Below are positions 6,476-13,902 of a DNA stretch of 20,625 nt, in pieces. The number at the start of each line of letters is the position of its first letter. Position 1 is the stretch's first letter. The notes under the pieces are model-generated. The model was not told the origin of the DNA, ran no database searches, and saw only the letters and a list, made by a program, of their open reading frames with translations. The position numbers and the translations under genes are program-made. The stretch is from an uncultured Collinsella sp. (GTDB taxonomy: Bacteria > Actinomycetota > Coriobacteriia > Coriobacteriales > Coriobacteriaceae), in the NCBI GenBank assembly GCA_900550835.1, contig URTP01000017.1:1-20625 (forward strand), written 5' to 3'.

Positions 6476-6607
6476 CTACTCGGTAAATGCATTACCGACG
6501 CTGTTGCCACCCACATACGTCTCGACCAGGGTAAGGTCGGGATTGAACACGACAAACTCGGCGTCGCGCCCCAGCATAATGCTACCGCACTTGTCGTCGA
6601 CATGAGC
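6476..6607 (-). pseudogene. Remnant of a second N-acetylglucosamine/galactosamine-6-phosphate deacetylase gene (3' end only)
   Basis: Reading the minus strand from 6607 to the TAG at 6476-6478 gives 43 residues that align without gaps to the C-terminus of the intact nagA at 9333-10502: it includes DKCGSIMLGRDAEFVVF, then LTLVETYVGG and SVGNAFTE at the very end. 35 of 43 residues are identical. Upstream of 6607 the homology stops at once; the frame continues only ~9 unrelated codons before meeting the stop region of lacC at 6641. There is no start or ribosome site. The changes are mostly conservative (I/V, D/E, N/Q), so this was a diverged functional paralog rather than a recent partial copy. 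It sits between lacC and the yhcH-type gene in the same orientation. Confidence 0.85.
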
Positions 6608-6640
6608 TAGCAAGCAATGCCGGGGCCGACGCCCAGGCTT

Positions 6641-7575
6641 TTACAGCTCGGTCACGACTACGCCGTTGTAGACCTCGTCCCAACGGTCCATGACCAGATG
6701 GCCGGTCATGGGATCCATGGCATTGAGCTTGCCGCAGGTGTTGGCGGTACGCAGCACCGTCTCGTCATCCGCGCCAGCAGCAATCGCATGCGCGAAGCCG
6801 GCAATGGTCGAATCGCCAGAGCCCGTAGCGTTAACGGCGGGGATATCGGGGGTCTTGGCGCGAATGCACGGCCATTATGGAAGCCCACGGAGCCGGCAGC
6901 GCCCATGGACACGACGACCCAGGGGATATCGGAGAAGCGGGCATCAGAGGCGAGCGCGGCGCGGAGCTCGTCCACATCGTCGGTGGTAAAGCTCGTGCCC
7001 AGAAGGCCGTTAATCTCGGTCAGGTTAGGCTTGACCAGCTCGGGCTTAATTTCGGACTTAAGGGCGGCCTCGAGCGAAGCACCCGAGGTATCGAGCAGCA
7101 CCTTGGCGCCGGCGTTCTCGGCAATACCCGTGATCTTGGCGTAGTAGCCCGCCTCGACACCACGGGGCAGCGAACCCGAGATGGTAACGACAGCGGCCTT
7201 GCTCGCAAGCTCGGCGAACTTGGCGGTAAAGGCATCGAGCTCCTCGGGGGCAATCGTCGGGCCGCTCTCGAGTAGCTCGGTCTGGTTGCCGGCGTGGAGG
7301 ATGTTAAGGCAAATGCGAGTCTCGCCCTTGATGGGTACAAAATCATTCTTAATGCCGTTGGCATCCATGAGCTCGGCCATGTAGGCGCCCATGTGGCCGC
7401 CGAGTAGACCGGTTGCCACAACGTCGTCGCCCAGCTGACCCAGTACACGGGCCACGTTGAGACCCTTGCCGCCGGCGGTCTTTTCGGGCGTCACACGGTT
7501 AACGTCGTCGATAATGAGCTCATCGAGCTGATAGCGTGTATCGACGGACGGGTTCATCGTAACGGTGAGGATCAT
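6641..7575 (-). pseudogene. lacC: Tagatose-6-phosphate kinase (PfkB family), disrupted by a one-base frameshift
   Basis: LacC phosphorylates D-tagatose-6-phosphate to tagatose-1,6-bisphosphate with ATP. From the ATG at 7575 (preceded by AAGGAGCT) the frame gives MILTVTMNPSVDTRYQLDEL, KTAGGKGLNVARVLGQLG, IKGETRICLNILH, QTELLESGP, ISGSLPRG and KPNLTEI, closely resembling characterised LacC. After residue 238 (NGRAF) the frame loses homology and runs on to 6706. Moving back one base at about 6860-6862 restores it: RAKTPDIPAVNATGSGDSTI, then AGFAHAI and ANTCGKLNA, ending VVVTEL at TAA 6641-6643. A single missing base (probably a C on the coding strand) explains this; the repaired protein would be 311 aa, the normal LacC length. 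The catalytic Asp255 in GSGDS lies in the shifted part, so the frame as read (289 aa) should be inactive. A sequencing error is the alternative. Confidence 0.88.
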
Positions 7576-7634
7576 TTTTAGCTCCTTATCTCGCAGGCTC
7601 CTTGTGCCTCGCGATACGAGTCGACAAAACGGAA

Positions 7635-8516
7635 TTACAGAATCTTAATCGTGAACGAGCGAACGACGGTCTCCTTGGGCTTGGCGACAAGGCAGCCACG
7701 CTTATGCTCAAGCACGTCGTCCTCATCGGAGCAGGTCGAAAGGCCGCCCCAAGGCTCAACTGCCACAAAATCACCCTCGGGCTTGCTCCACACAATGAGA
7801 TATGGGAAGCCCTCAAAGCTCAGGCGAACGCCCTTGTCCTCGCCCTTTTTGGAAAGCGTGACCTGACGACTCTCGAGTACGTCAAAGATGGTCTCCGCAA
7901 AATCGAAGAGCTCGTGCGACAGGGGCAACGTCTTCCCCACCATGGGGTTCTTGGAGCGGTTTGCCACATCAATCAAGCCAGTCGAAGGAACGGCGGTGCA
8001 GAGCTCCGCAGCCTCGTCCTTCTCAAAGCGCAACTCGTAGTCCGTATAGGCCTCGCCCTCATCGAGCGGGCACCTAAAGCCGGGATGCCCACCGATAAAG
8101 AACGGCATGTCCTCGGTGCCCTCGTTGGTCACCTCATAGGAGACGCGCACGGTATCCCCCTCAAGCGCATAACGAGCGACAAGCTTAAACGGGTACGGAT
8201 AATCGCTCAGCAGCGCGGCGTTATCCTCCGAAGCCAGGCACATCGCCAGCTCGTTCTCGCTCTGGCTCAGCAGCTTCCACTCCTGTTTGCGCGCAAACCC
8301 GTGGCGAGCGAGCTTCACATGATGCCCGGCAAACGTCATGGCGCTACCATCACGCAGGCCTCCGCAAATCGGGAAGCAAATCGGTGCCTGGCCGGACCAC
8401 ACGGCGGGATCACCCTGCCACAAATACTCGCGACCGTCGGCCTCAATCGAGGTAAACGAGCCGCCGGCCGTGGAAACCTTGATAGAAATCGAATCGTTGG
8501 AAAGAGCGTATTCCAT
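7635..8516 (-). CDS. LacX-like aldose 1-epimerase family protein
   Basis: A 293-aa galactose-mutarotase-fold protein of the LacX branch, which is shorter and more diverged than GalM. LacX is encoded with the tagatose-6-phosphate pathway genes in lactococcal lac operons, and here too the gene is directly upstream of lacC (59-nt gap). Visible signatures are EYLWQGDP near residue 31, ICFPICGGLRDG, ARHGFAR with a conserved His, and GGHPGFRCPL with the second conserved His. The late block is AVEPWGGLSTCSDEDD. The ATG at 8516 is chosen over an earlier in-frame start at 8552 because AAGGATGG lies just before it and family members start this way. It probably presents the right anomer of a galactose-type sugar or sugar phosphate. 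It is likely first in a lacX-lacC-(nagA remnant)-yhcH transcription unit. Confidence 0.88.
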   Translation of the reverse strand: MEYALSNDSISIKVSTAGGSFTSIEADGREYLWQGDPAVWSGQAPICFPICGGLRDGSAMTFAGHHVKLARHGFARKQEWKLLSQSENELAMCLASEDNAALLSDYPYPFKLVARYALEGDTVRVSYEVTNEGTEDMPFFIGGHPGFRCPLDEGEAYTDYELRFEKDEAAELCTAVPSTGLIDVANRSKNPMVGKTLPLSHELFDFAETIFDVLESRQVTLSKKGEDKGVRLSFEGFPYLIVWSKPEGDFVAVEPWGGLSTCSDEDDVLEHKRGCLVAKPKETVVRSFTIKIL

Positions 8517-8615
8517 TACCCATCCTTTCGGACAACTGTTTTCTTCGCTCAAGCGCCCGTTTCAATCCTAACCAGAGAACAAACCCGCGCGCTCGTCGAT
8601 GTGTCCGGTATCCCA

Positions 8616-8639
8616 ACCATACAACGGGGTACCATACAA
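8616..8639. repeat. Two perfect 9-bp direct repeats in the divergent lacX/flavodoxin gap
   Basis: ACCATACAA occurs at 8616-8624 and 8631-8639, 15 nt apart, in the 156-nt region between the divergent starts of the lacX-like gene (8516) and the flavodoxin gene (8673). Position suggests a regulator site, but nothing else supports it. I see no convincing -35/-10 pair for either gene. Confidence 0.4.
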
Positions 8640-8672
8640 ACATTGACGTCATTACAGCTGAAAGGCCTTCTT

Positions 8673-9257
8673 ATGCGAACCATCATCCTCTACGCCTCGC
8701 GCCACCACGGCAATACGAAAAAGCTCGTGGACGCCATCGTCGAGGCACACCCCGAGATCGATACCCTTGACGTAAAGGCGCTCGGTAAAAATGAGTACCC
8801 CGACCTGCACGAATACCATCTGATCGGCGTCGCCACGGGCATTTATTATTCCGAGATCGACAAAGATATGGCACGCGTGCTCACCAACGTGCTGCAGCCG
8901 CAGGACAAGGTGTTTGGTCTTATGACCTACGGTGGCAAAAACAAGTGGTACGGCAAGGATATCGACGGAATTTGCCGCATGAGACAGGCCATTTTTATGG
9001 GCGTCTACGGCTGTCCCGGTTTTGACACGTGGGGGCCGTTCAAGATTACCGGCGGTGTCCAGAAGGGACACCCAACCGCCGAGGAAATTAAGGGCGCCGT
9101 CGATTTCTTCGACAAGATCGAAGACGAGTACGGCGATATCATCGTCGAGGAGTATGCCAAGCGCGAGAAGCGTCTGGCCTACGAAAAGGAGCATCCTGCG
9201 GGAGGCCTTGTGGCCGGCGTCAAGCGCACGGCAAAGAAGATCGCTAGCAAGCTGTAA
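8673..9257 (+). CDS. Flavodoxin-like family protein
   Basis: A 194-aa cytoplasmic protein of the flavodoxin-like superfamily, expected to bind FMN and transfer electrons. The phosphate-binding loop is at the N-terminus: LYASRHHGNTKKLVDAI (residues 6-22), matching the T/S-x-x-G-N-T loop. Further elements are LIGVATGIYYSEIDKDMARV near 51 and VFGLMTYGG near 84, the latter a candidate flavin-ring contact region. VYGCPGFDTWGPF includes a Cys. The last ~40 residues are highly charged and end in a basic stretch (VKRTAKKIASKL), possibly an amphipathic helix. The ATG at 8673 has AAAGG 7 nt upstream; the open frame extends far upstream only because it lies antisense to the lacX-like gene. It is a single-gene unit, convergent with nagA, and not obviously part of the amino-sugar pathway. 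Confidence 0.85.
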   Translation: MRTIILYASRHHGNTKKLVDAIVEAHPEIDTLDVKALGKNEYPDLHEYHLIGVATGIYYSEIDKDMARVLTNVLQPQDKVFGLMTYGGKNKWYGKDIDGICRMRQAIFMGVYGCPGFDTWGPFKITGGVQKGHPTAEEIKGAVDFFDKIEDEYGDIIVEEYAKREKRLAYEKEHPAGGLVAGVKRTAKKIASKL

Positions 9258-9288
9258 CTGTTAAGGTGCTCTTGAGCGTTTAACCCAT

Positions 9289-9325
9289 ACGGCGGGTCCG
9301 AGCAATTTCGGGCCCGCCGTCTTTA
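9289..9325 (+). terminator. Terminator of the flavodoxin gene
   Basis: A 12-bp stem, ACGGCGGGTCCG (9289-9300) with CGGGCCCGCCGT (9309-9320), with one G-U pair, followed by CTTTAT. It lies between convergent genes; no T run is seen on the minus strand. Confidence 0.8.
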
Positions 9326-9332
9326 TCTGTCG

Positions 9333-10502
9333 CTATTCGGTAAATGCGTTGCCGACGCTCTGGCCGCCAACATACGTCTCTACGAGGGTGAGCTCGTGAT
9401 CGAACACGACAAAGTCGGCGTCGCGACCCGGCATGATGCTGCCACACTTATCCTCGATGTGCGCGGAACGAGCCGGTACCTCGGTTGCCATGCGAATGGC
9501 GATATCGGCGCTGGCGATACCCCAGTCGACAATGTTCTTGACGCCCTGGGCAAGCGTGAGCACCGAGCCGGCAATGCTCTTGCCGTCGGCGAGCCAGCAC
9601 AGGTTGTCCTTCATGATGACGTCCATGCCGCCGCTGGTGTAGCTGCCCTCGGGCATGCCGCCGCAGCCCAGGCAGTCGGTGATGAGCACCGTGTGCTGCC
9701 AGCCCTTGGCCTGCAGCAGCGCCTTGATGGCGGCAGGGTTCACGTGCTTGCCGTCGCAGATGATCTCGGCGTAGGTCTCGGGGGTGGTCATGGCAGCGCC
9801 CACAACACCGGGCTCACGGTGATGCAGACCTCGCTGGCCGTTATAGGTGTGCGTAAAGCAGCTGGCACCAGCATTGATGGCGGCGACGCACTCGTCATAC
9901 GTGGCATCGGAGTGACCGATGCTGGTCACGACACCCTTCGAGTTCAGAGCAGCAGCATAGGCAGCAGCGCCATCGCGCTCGGCAGCCATGGCGCTCTTAA
10001 CGATACGACCGCCGGCAGCCTCCTGCCACTCGTCAAAGACCTCCTCGGAGGGGTCGATCAGGTAAGCGGGGTTCTGTGCGCCCACGTGCTTCATGGTAAA
10101 GAAGGGGCCCTCCAGGTAGATGCCCTGGATACGGGCACCGCAGAAGTCAGGGCCGCGGCCCTCGTCAGCCTGAGCGATGGCGGCGCAGGCATCCTTGATC
10201 TGCTCGACGCCATCAGTGAACGTCGTGGGCAACCAGCTGGTAGTACCGCGACGAGCGAGCTCGGTCGAGCTGATATCGATACCCTCGGGGTCGTTATCGG
10301 TAGTTGAGTGGTTGTAGAAGCCATGGATGTGGGTATCGACCATACCCGGTGCGATCCACGATCCCGTGTAGTCCTTGATCTCGCAAGAGGGCTCGTCGGC
10401 CTGCCAGGCGCCAAAGACGCCATCCTCGACCATAAGATAGCCGCCCAGCTGCGGACCTGCCGGCAAGAAGAACTTGTCAGCCTTAATTGCGTACGTGCTC
10501 AT
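9333..10502 (-). CDS. nagA: N-acetylglucosamine/N-acetylgalactosamine-6-phosphate deacetylase
   Basis: Amidohydrolase that removes acetate from GlcNAc-6-P or GalNAc-6-P in the cytoplasm. Its metal and substrate signatures are in order: GMVDTHIHG (His58 and His60), LEGPFF with the metal-ligand Glu, SIGHSDAT, FTHTYNG, DGKHVNP, and LITDCLGCGG with the catalytic Asp. The product is 389 aa, normal for the family. The ATG at 10502 is used because AAGGAG lies 5 nt before it; the in-frame GTG at 10508 is too close. The neighbouring agaS, lacC and mannose-class PTS favour the galactosamine version (sometimes called agaA), but sequence alone cannot separate the two substrates. It has its own promoter after the agaS terminator. 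The remnant at 6476-6607 is a paralog. Confidence 0.93.
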   Translation of the reverse strand: MSTYAIKADKFFLPAGPQLGGYLMVEDGVFGAWQADEPSCEIKDYTGSWIAPGMVDTHIHGFYNHSTTDNDPEGIDISSTELARRGTTSWLPTTFTDGVEQIKDACAAIAQADEGRGPDFCGARIQGIYLEGPFFTMKHVGAQNPAYLIDPSEEVFDEWQEAAGGRIVKSAMAAERDGAAAYAAALNSKGVVTSIGHSDATYDECVAAINAGASCFTHTYNGQRGLHHREPGVVGAAMTTPETYAEIICDGKHVNPAAIKALLQAKGWQHTVLITDCLGCGGMPEGSYTSGGMDVIMKDNLCWLADGKSIAGSVLTLAQGVKNIVDWGIASADIAIRMATEVPARSAHIEDKCGSIMPGRDADFVVFDHELTLVETYVGGQSVGNAFTE

Positions 10503-10541
10503 ATGCACTCCTTGCTTCTAAAGCAGTTGACTGTGGTGATG

Positions 10542-10570
10542 CTTATACCCGGTCCAAGTGAAAACAAAAA
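10542..10570 (-). promoter_or_regulatory. Probable nagA promoter
   Basis: On the minus strand TTTTTG (10570-10565), a 17-nt spacer and TATAAG (10547-10542). The -35 overlaps the T run of the agaS terminator. No TGGT-N4-ACCA operator is visible here, unlike at agaS and the PTS operon. Confidence 0.5.
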
Positions 10571-10602
10571 GCGCCCGCCCGCCGTTATGAGCGGACGGGC
10601 GC
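10561..10602 (-). terminator. Rho-independent terminator of agaS
   Basis: GCGCCCGCCCGC (10571-10582) and GCGGACGGGCGC (10591-10602) form a 12-bp stem with one mismatch, followed on the minus strand by TTTTTGTTTT. Confidence 0.9.
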
Positions 10603-10621
10603 CCTTACAGGGGGGACGCGA

Positions 10622-11788
10622 TTAAGCGGTGAAGGGGTGAATCGTCACGCCCTTAACCACGCGGTTGACCGTGCCGGTGGGGCTCGGCGTATCGGGCGTG
10701 TTGCCCACGCGCACGGAGTTGAGCAGGCTGATGGCCTGGGCAAACATCACGAACGGCAGGGCAAGGTAGCCCTCGGGAAGCGCCTCGTAGCCCTTAAAGG
10801 TAAAGGACTCGCCCTCGTAGACGGTAGCGCCATCCTGCTGAACGGCAACGGTATGCTGAGCGATTTTGTCGCCACCGATCTCGTTGAGGATGTCGATGTC
10901 GTACTGACGGGTGTAGGCGTCGTTGTTGACGAACACGAAGACGAGCGTCTTATCGTCGACGAAGGACTTAGGTCCGTGACGATAGCCCATGGAGGTGTCG
11001 TAGGAAGTAGCGACCAGACCGTGAGCAAGCTCGAGAATCTTAAGCTGGCTCTCCTGAGCAAGGCCGCCAAAGGAGCCGGAGCCCAGGTAGGTCACGCGAT
11101 TGAAGTCGCCAGCGAGGTAATCGGCAACCTCGGACTCGCGAGCGATAACCTCCTCGCCCATCTTGGCGATGGTCTCGACCCACTCGGCCTTCTGCTCGTC
11201 AGAGGCAGTGTCGAAAATAAGGGTGGAGAGCAGGGTCATGCAGGTGTAGGAACCGGTCATGGCGAAGCCCTTGTCGTTGGCGCGCGGGATGAGCAGCGTC
11301 AGCGCATTGGGATCATCGGCGGACTCGACGGCAAGCTTGCCTTCGGGAGCGCAGGTGATGTTGAGGAACTTGACGTTGTGGACGAGCTCCTTGGCGACGG
11401 CAACGGCGGCAAGGCTCTCGGGGCTGTTGCCAGAGCGGGCAAAGGAAACCACGAGCGTGGGATCCTCGGCGCGCAGGAAGTCGCGCGGGGCGCTCACGAT
11501 GTCGGTCGTGGCGATGGGCTTAAAGTCGTAGAGATCAGTGTTGCCAGCGTGACGCAGGTACGGGGCGCAGGTATCGCCAACGTAGTCGGACGTACCGGCA
11601 CCGGTGAAGACAACGGACAGACGGCCCTCGCCCATAGCACGAGCCTCGGCCAGGAAGGCCTCGATGGCCTCCTTGTTCTCGCGATAGATGTTGAGCGTAT
11701 CACGCCAAAGCTCGGGCTGCTGAGCAATCTCGGCCGTGGTGATCTGGGCGCCGAGCTCGGTGAGCTCCTCGACACTCTTCTCGAACAT
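10622..11788 (-). CDS. agaS: SIS-domain sugar-phosphate isomerase/deaminase, AgaS type
   Basis: AgaS converts galactosamine-6-phosphate to tagatose-6-phosphate with release of ammonia. The 388-aa protein has two SIS domains, like the isomerase half of GlmS. Domain 1 holds VVFTGAGTSDYVGD (residues 59-72) and SFARSGNSPES (115-125), the sugar-phosphate-binding Ser/Thr loops. Domain 2 has TYLGSGSFGGLAQES and MGYRHGPKSF, with the family His-Gly-Pro. The C-terminal TPSPTGTVNRVVKG block is characteristic of AgaS. Length matches the family (about 384-390 aa). GAGAGGT precedes the ATG at 11788. It is a single-gene unit with a perfect TATAAT promoter and an overlapping GntR-type operator upstream. Its product would feed LacC, which is frameshifted in this window. 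Confidence 0.93.
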   Translation of the reverse strand: MFEKSVEELTELGAQITTAEIAQQPELWRDTLNIYRENKEAIEAFLAEARAMGEGRLSVVFTGAGTSDYVGDTCAPYLRHAGNTDLYDFKPIATTDIVSAPRDFLRAEDPTLVVSFARSGNSPESLAAVAVAKELVHNVKFLNITCAPEGKLAVESADDPNALTLLIPRANDKGFAMTGSYTCMTLLSTLIFDTASDEQKAEWVETIAKMGEEVIARESEVADYLAGDFNRVTYLGSGSFGGLAQESQLKILELAHGLVATSYDTSMGYRHGPKSFVDDKTLVFVFVNNDAYTRQYDIDILNEIGGDKIAQHTVAVQQDGATVYEGESFTFKGYEALPEGYLALPFVMFAQAISLLNSVRVGNTPDTPSPTGTVNRVVKGVTIHPFTA

Positions 11789-11827
11789 TTCTAATACCTC
11801 TCTCTAGAAGTAATCCTCTGACGTGCA

Positions 11828-11863
11828 ATTATACACTTCGGTTGGTTATCTGGTAGTAACCAG
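11828..11863 (-). promoter_or_regulatory. agaS promoter with overlapping GntR/HutC operator
   Basis: On the minus strand a perfect TATAAT (11833-11828) lies 17 nt from a weak -35 at 11856-11851. The palindrome CTGGT-AGTA-ACCAG (11850-11863) covers that -35, a placement expected for repression. TGGT-N4-ACCA is the core of the sites bound by NagR/DasR-type GntR regulators, and the same 13-nt sequence occurs upstream of the PTS operon at 16141-16153. Confidence 0.75.
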
Positions 11864-11902
11864 TTAAATGCAAAGAATCACCATATGGAAACGATGCGGA
11901 CA

Positions 11903-12634
11903 CTAGTTGCTACGCTGGTGGTAAACCTTGCATTTAAACTGATCGGCACGAGCAACCGAGAGTGTATACTCCACAACCTCGTTTGACTCGTTATACGTAG
12001 TCCTGACCAAATCGAGCACAGGCGAGCCCTCGACAATTCCCAAAAGGTGGGCGTCGGTGGGACGGGCTATGCTCGCATAGAACTCCTCTTCGGCCACGCG
12101 TATCTTTTGCTGAAAGTCTTGCTCAATCACATCGTAAAGCGGCTTGCGCTCCAGCAACGGTCGCTTTAGGGACAGAAATTGACGAACCGGTAGATAGCTG
12201 CGTTCGACCATCATGGGCATGTTGTCGGCAGAACGAAGGCGCTTAAGCTTAAAAATGCGATCGCCGATACGCAATCCCATATGCTCGGCCAGATTCTTAT
12301 CGGCCTCCATCTCGCAAAACTCGAGAATCGTGGTCTCGGGGTCGCGACCCATCGCGCGCATCTGCTCAGTAAAGCTGTAGGACTGCATAAGATTGGTTGC
12401 CTTTGCCGAACGGTCGGTCACAAAGGTACCGCGACCGTGCTGCCGAACCACCAGTCCTAAACGCTCCAGTTCCTGCAGAGCCAGGCGTACCGTAGTGCGC
12501 GAGAGACCATAGCGCTCCGAAAGTTCGCGCTCGGAAGGAATCATGTCACCGGCGCGATATTCATGGTCAATCTTTTCGGTCAGAATATCGACCAGCTGAT
12601 CGTACAGCGGTTGCTTACGCGCTCCGATCGCCAT
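11903..12634 (-). CDS. GntR-family transcriptional regulator, HutC subfamily (UTRA domain)
   Basis: A 243-aa regulator with an N-terminal GntR winged helix (about residues 8-75) and a C-terminal UTRA effector domain that binds small ligands such as amino-sugar phosphates. The helix-turn-helix signature is IPSERELSERYGLSRTTVRL, followed by LGLVVRQHGRGTFV, the wing. The UTRA part includes MQSYSFTEQMRAMGRDP, FKLKRLRSADNMPMMVERSY and, near the end, EYTLSVARADQF, all typical of the NagR/AgaR/DasR group. AAGGGAGGAT precedes the ATG. It lies between agaS and the PTS operon and is the obvious candidate to bind the TGGT-N4-ACCA sites in front of both. The ligand is probably a galactosamine or N-acetylgalactosamine 6-phosphate, by analogy with NagR; this is inference. 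Confidence 0.93.
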   Translation of the reverse strand: MAIGARKQPLYDQLVDILTEKIDHEYRAGDMIPSERELSERYGLSRTTVRLALQELERLGLVVRQHGRGTFVTDRSAKATNLMQSYSFTEQMRAMGRDPETTILEFCEMEADKNLAEHMGLRIGDRIFKLKRLRSADNMPMMVERSYLPVRQFLSLKRPLLERKPLYDVIEQDFQQKIRVAEEEFYASIARPTDAHLLGIVEGSPVLDLVRTTYNESNEVVEYTLSVARADQFKCKVYHQRSN

Positions 12635-12663
12635 CCTATCCTCCCTTTTGCTCGAATTCGGCT

Positions 12664-12713
12664 AACTACCTAGGGTGTTAAGCATTATCAGTCCGCAACA
12701 CCCGAATCATCAA
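12664..12713 (-). promoter_or_regulatory. Probable promoter of the gntR gene
   Basis: On the minus strand TTGATG (12713-12708), an 18-nt spacer and GATAAT (12689-12684). Near the expected start is an imperfect palindrome, AACTACCTAGGGTGTT (12664-12679, 12 of 16 symmetric positions), unlike the TGGT-N4-ACCA sites; an autoregulatory role is only a guess. Confidence 0.45.
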
Positions 12714-12720
12714 GAAAACA

Positions 12721-12754
12721 AAAGCCGCGCGCTCTTTCGAGCACGCGGCTTTTA
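12721..12754 (-). terminator. Terminator of the PTS operon
   Basis: AAAAGCCGCGCGCTC and GAGCACGCGGCTTTT form a 15-bp stem with one mismatch around a 4-nt loop (12736-12739). T-rich tracts flank both sides, so it may act in both directions; on the minus strand TTTTGTTTTC follows. Confidence 0.92.
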
Positions 12755-12819
12755 ACATACACATGGCTTAAGGGGTCGGGGTGTGAGCCGCGTAGGGACA
12801 CACCCCTCAAGCTAGAGCC

Positions 12820-13902
12820 TTACCAGATGCTCGGCCAGAGACCAAGCGGGCCAGCGCCCAGGATGCCCAGGACGAAGAGCAGCAGAATGCCCTTGGTCGG
12901 GGTCCAGCTGTGCTTAGCGAACATGTAGTAAAGCAGCAGCGTAAGCATAAGCGGGACGAGCTTCGGGACGATGGTGTTGAGGGTGTCGGCAACGGAGAAG
13001 TTGACCGGATCCTCGGTAACGGTGCCGTAGGTCACGGACTCCATGCCGTTGCCCAGATCGGTGACGCCGCACTCGACAGCGTTGCCGTCAGCATCGGAGG
13101 CGGTAAGGGCGTTGCCGTCCTTATCGGTCATGGCGATGGTACCGGCCTCAGCGGTCTCGGTATCGATGCCCTCCATACCGGTGAAGTTCTCGGCCTCCTT
13201 CTCGGAGACGATCACGGTATTGGCGGAGAGGCCACGGGTGGTGCCGTTGGGGATCTGGAGGTTGATCTGGGTGCCACCCATGGTGACGACCAGGCAACCG
13301 ACGACGAAGACGCCCATGATGGAAGCGGCACGCGTGAAGGCCTGCATGTTGGCGGTCAGAGCGTCAATAGCGCTAGTGCCAAGCTTGTAGGACCAGTTCA
13401 TGAGCCAGAAGCGCAGAGCGAACTGGACGGCGTTGAAGATCACCAGGAAGATGATCGGCGCAGCAGCGTTGCCGTTGATGGCCATGTTGGAGGTGATGCC
13501 GGCCGTGATAGGCACGAGCGTCAGCCAGAACAGGGCGTCACCGATACCACCGAGCGGGCCCATTGCGGCGACGCGGACGGCGCGGATCGTGGGGATGTCA
13601 ACCTTGTTCTGCTCGAGCGAAAGCACGATGCCCATAACAAAGGTGACGAGGAACGGGTGGGTGTTGAAGAACTCCAGGTTGTGGCTCATGGAAGCCGCGA
13701 GGTCGTTCTTGTTGGTGTGGATCTTCTCCAGACCGGGGATGATGGAGTAAAGCCAGCCAGCGGCCTGCATGCGCTCGTAGTTGAACGATGCCTGCAGGAA
13801 GCAGGAGCGCCAAGCCATCTTGTTGAGGGTCTTCTGGTCGAGCTGCGGAGCAGGAGTGAGATCCTCGTAGTGCTCCGGGATCACATACTCATTAGATGCC
13901 AT
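12820..13902 (-). CDS. PTS mannose/fructose/sorbose-family EIID with an extra extracytoplasmic insert
   Basis: Membrane subunit that, with EIIC, forms the sugar channel of a mannose-class PTS. The 360-aa protein shows the family core: MAWRSCFLQASFNYERMQA near residue 29, FFNTHPFL at 78-85, AAMGPLGGIGDALFW at 112-126, and terminal membrane segments VPKLVPLMLTLLLYYMF and ILLLFVLGILGAGPLGL. EIID proteins are usually about 270-300 aa. The extra length is a hydrophilic, acidic stretch at roughly 222-302 (for example VSEKEAENFTGMEGIDTETA, DKDGNALTASDADGNA) before the last membrane segments. The ATG at 13902 is chosen because GGAGGTGA lies 8 nt upstream; it overlaps the EIIC stop by 11 nt, implying translational coupling. 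It is the last gene of the EIIA-YajC-EIIB-EIIC-EIID operon. Confidence 0.93.
   Translation of the reverse strand: MASNEYVIPEHYEDLTPAPQLDQKTLNKMAWRSCFLQASFNYERMQAAGWLYSIIPGLEKIHTNKNDLAASMSHNLEFFNTHPFLVTFVMGIVLSLEQNKVDIPTIRAVRVAAMGPLGGIGDALFWLTLVPITAGITSNMAINGNAAAPIIFLVIFNAVQFALRFWLMNWSYKLGTSAIDALTANMQAFTRAASIMGVFVVGCLVVTMGGTQINLQIPNGTTRGLSANTVIVSEKEAENFTGMEGIDTETAEAGTIAMTDKDGNALTASDADGNAVECGVTDLGNGMESVTYGTVTEDPVNFSVADTLNTIVPKLVPLMLTLLLYYMFAKHSWTPTKGILLLFVLGILGAGPLGLWPSIW

Noticed and set aside
7602..8672. N-terminal extension of the flavodoxin frame (about 357 codons)
   Set aside because: It runs antisense to the lacX-like gene and lacks any domain; the flavodoxin starts at 8673 with its own ribosome site and FMN loop.
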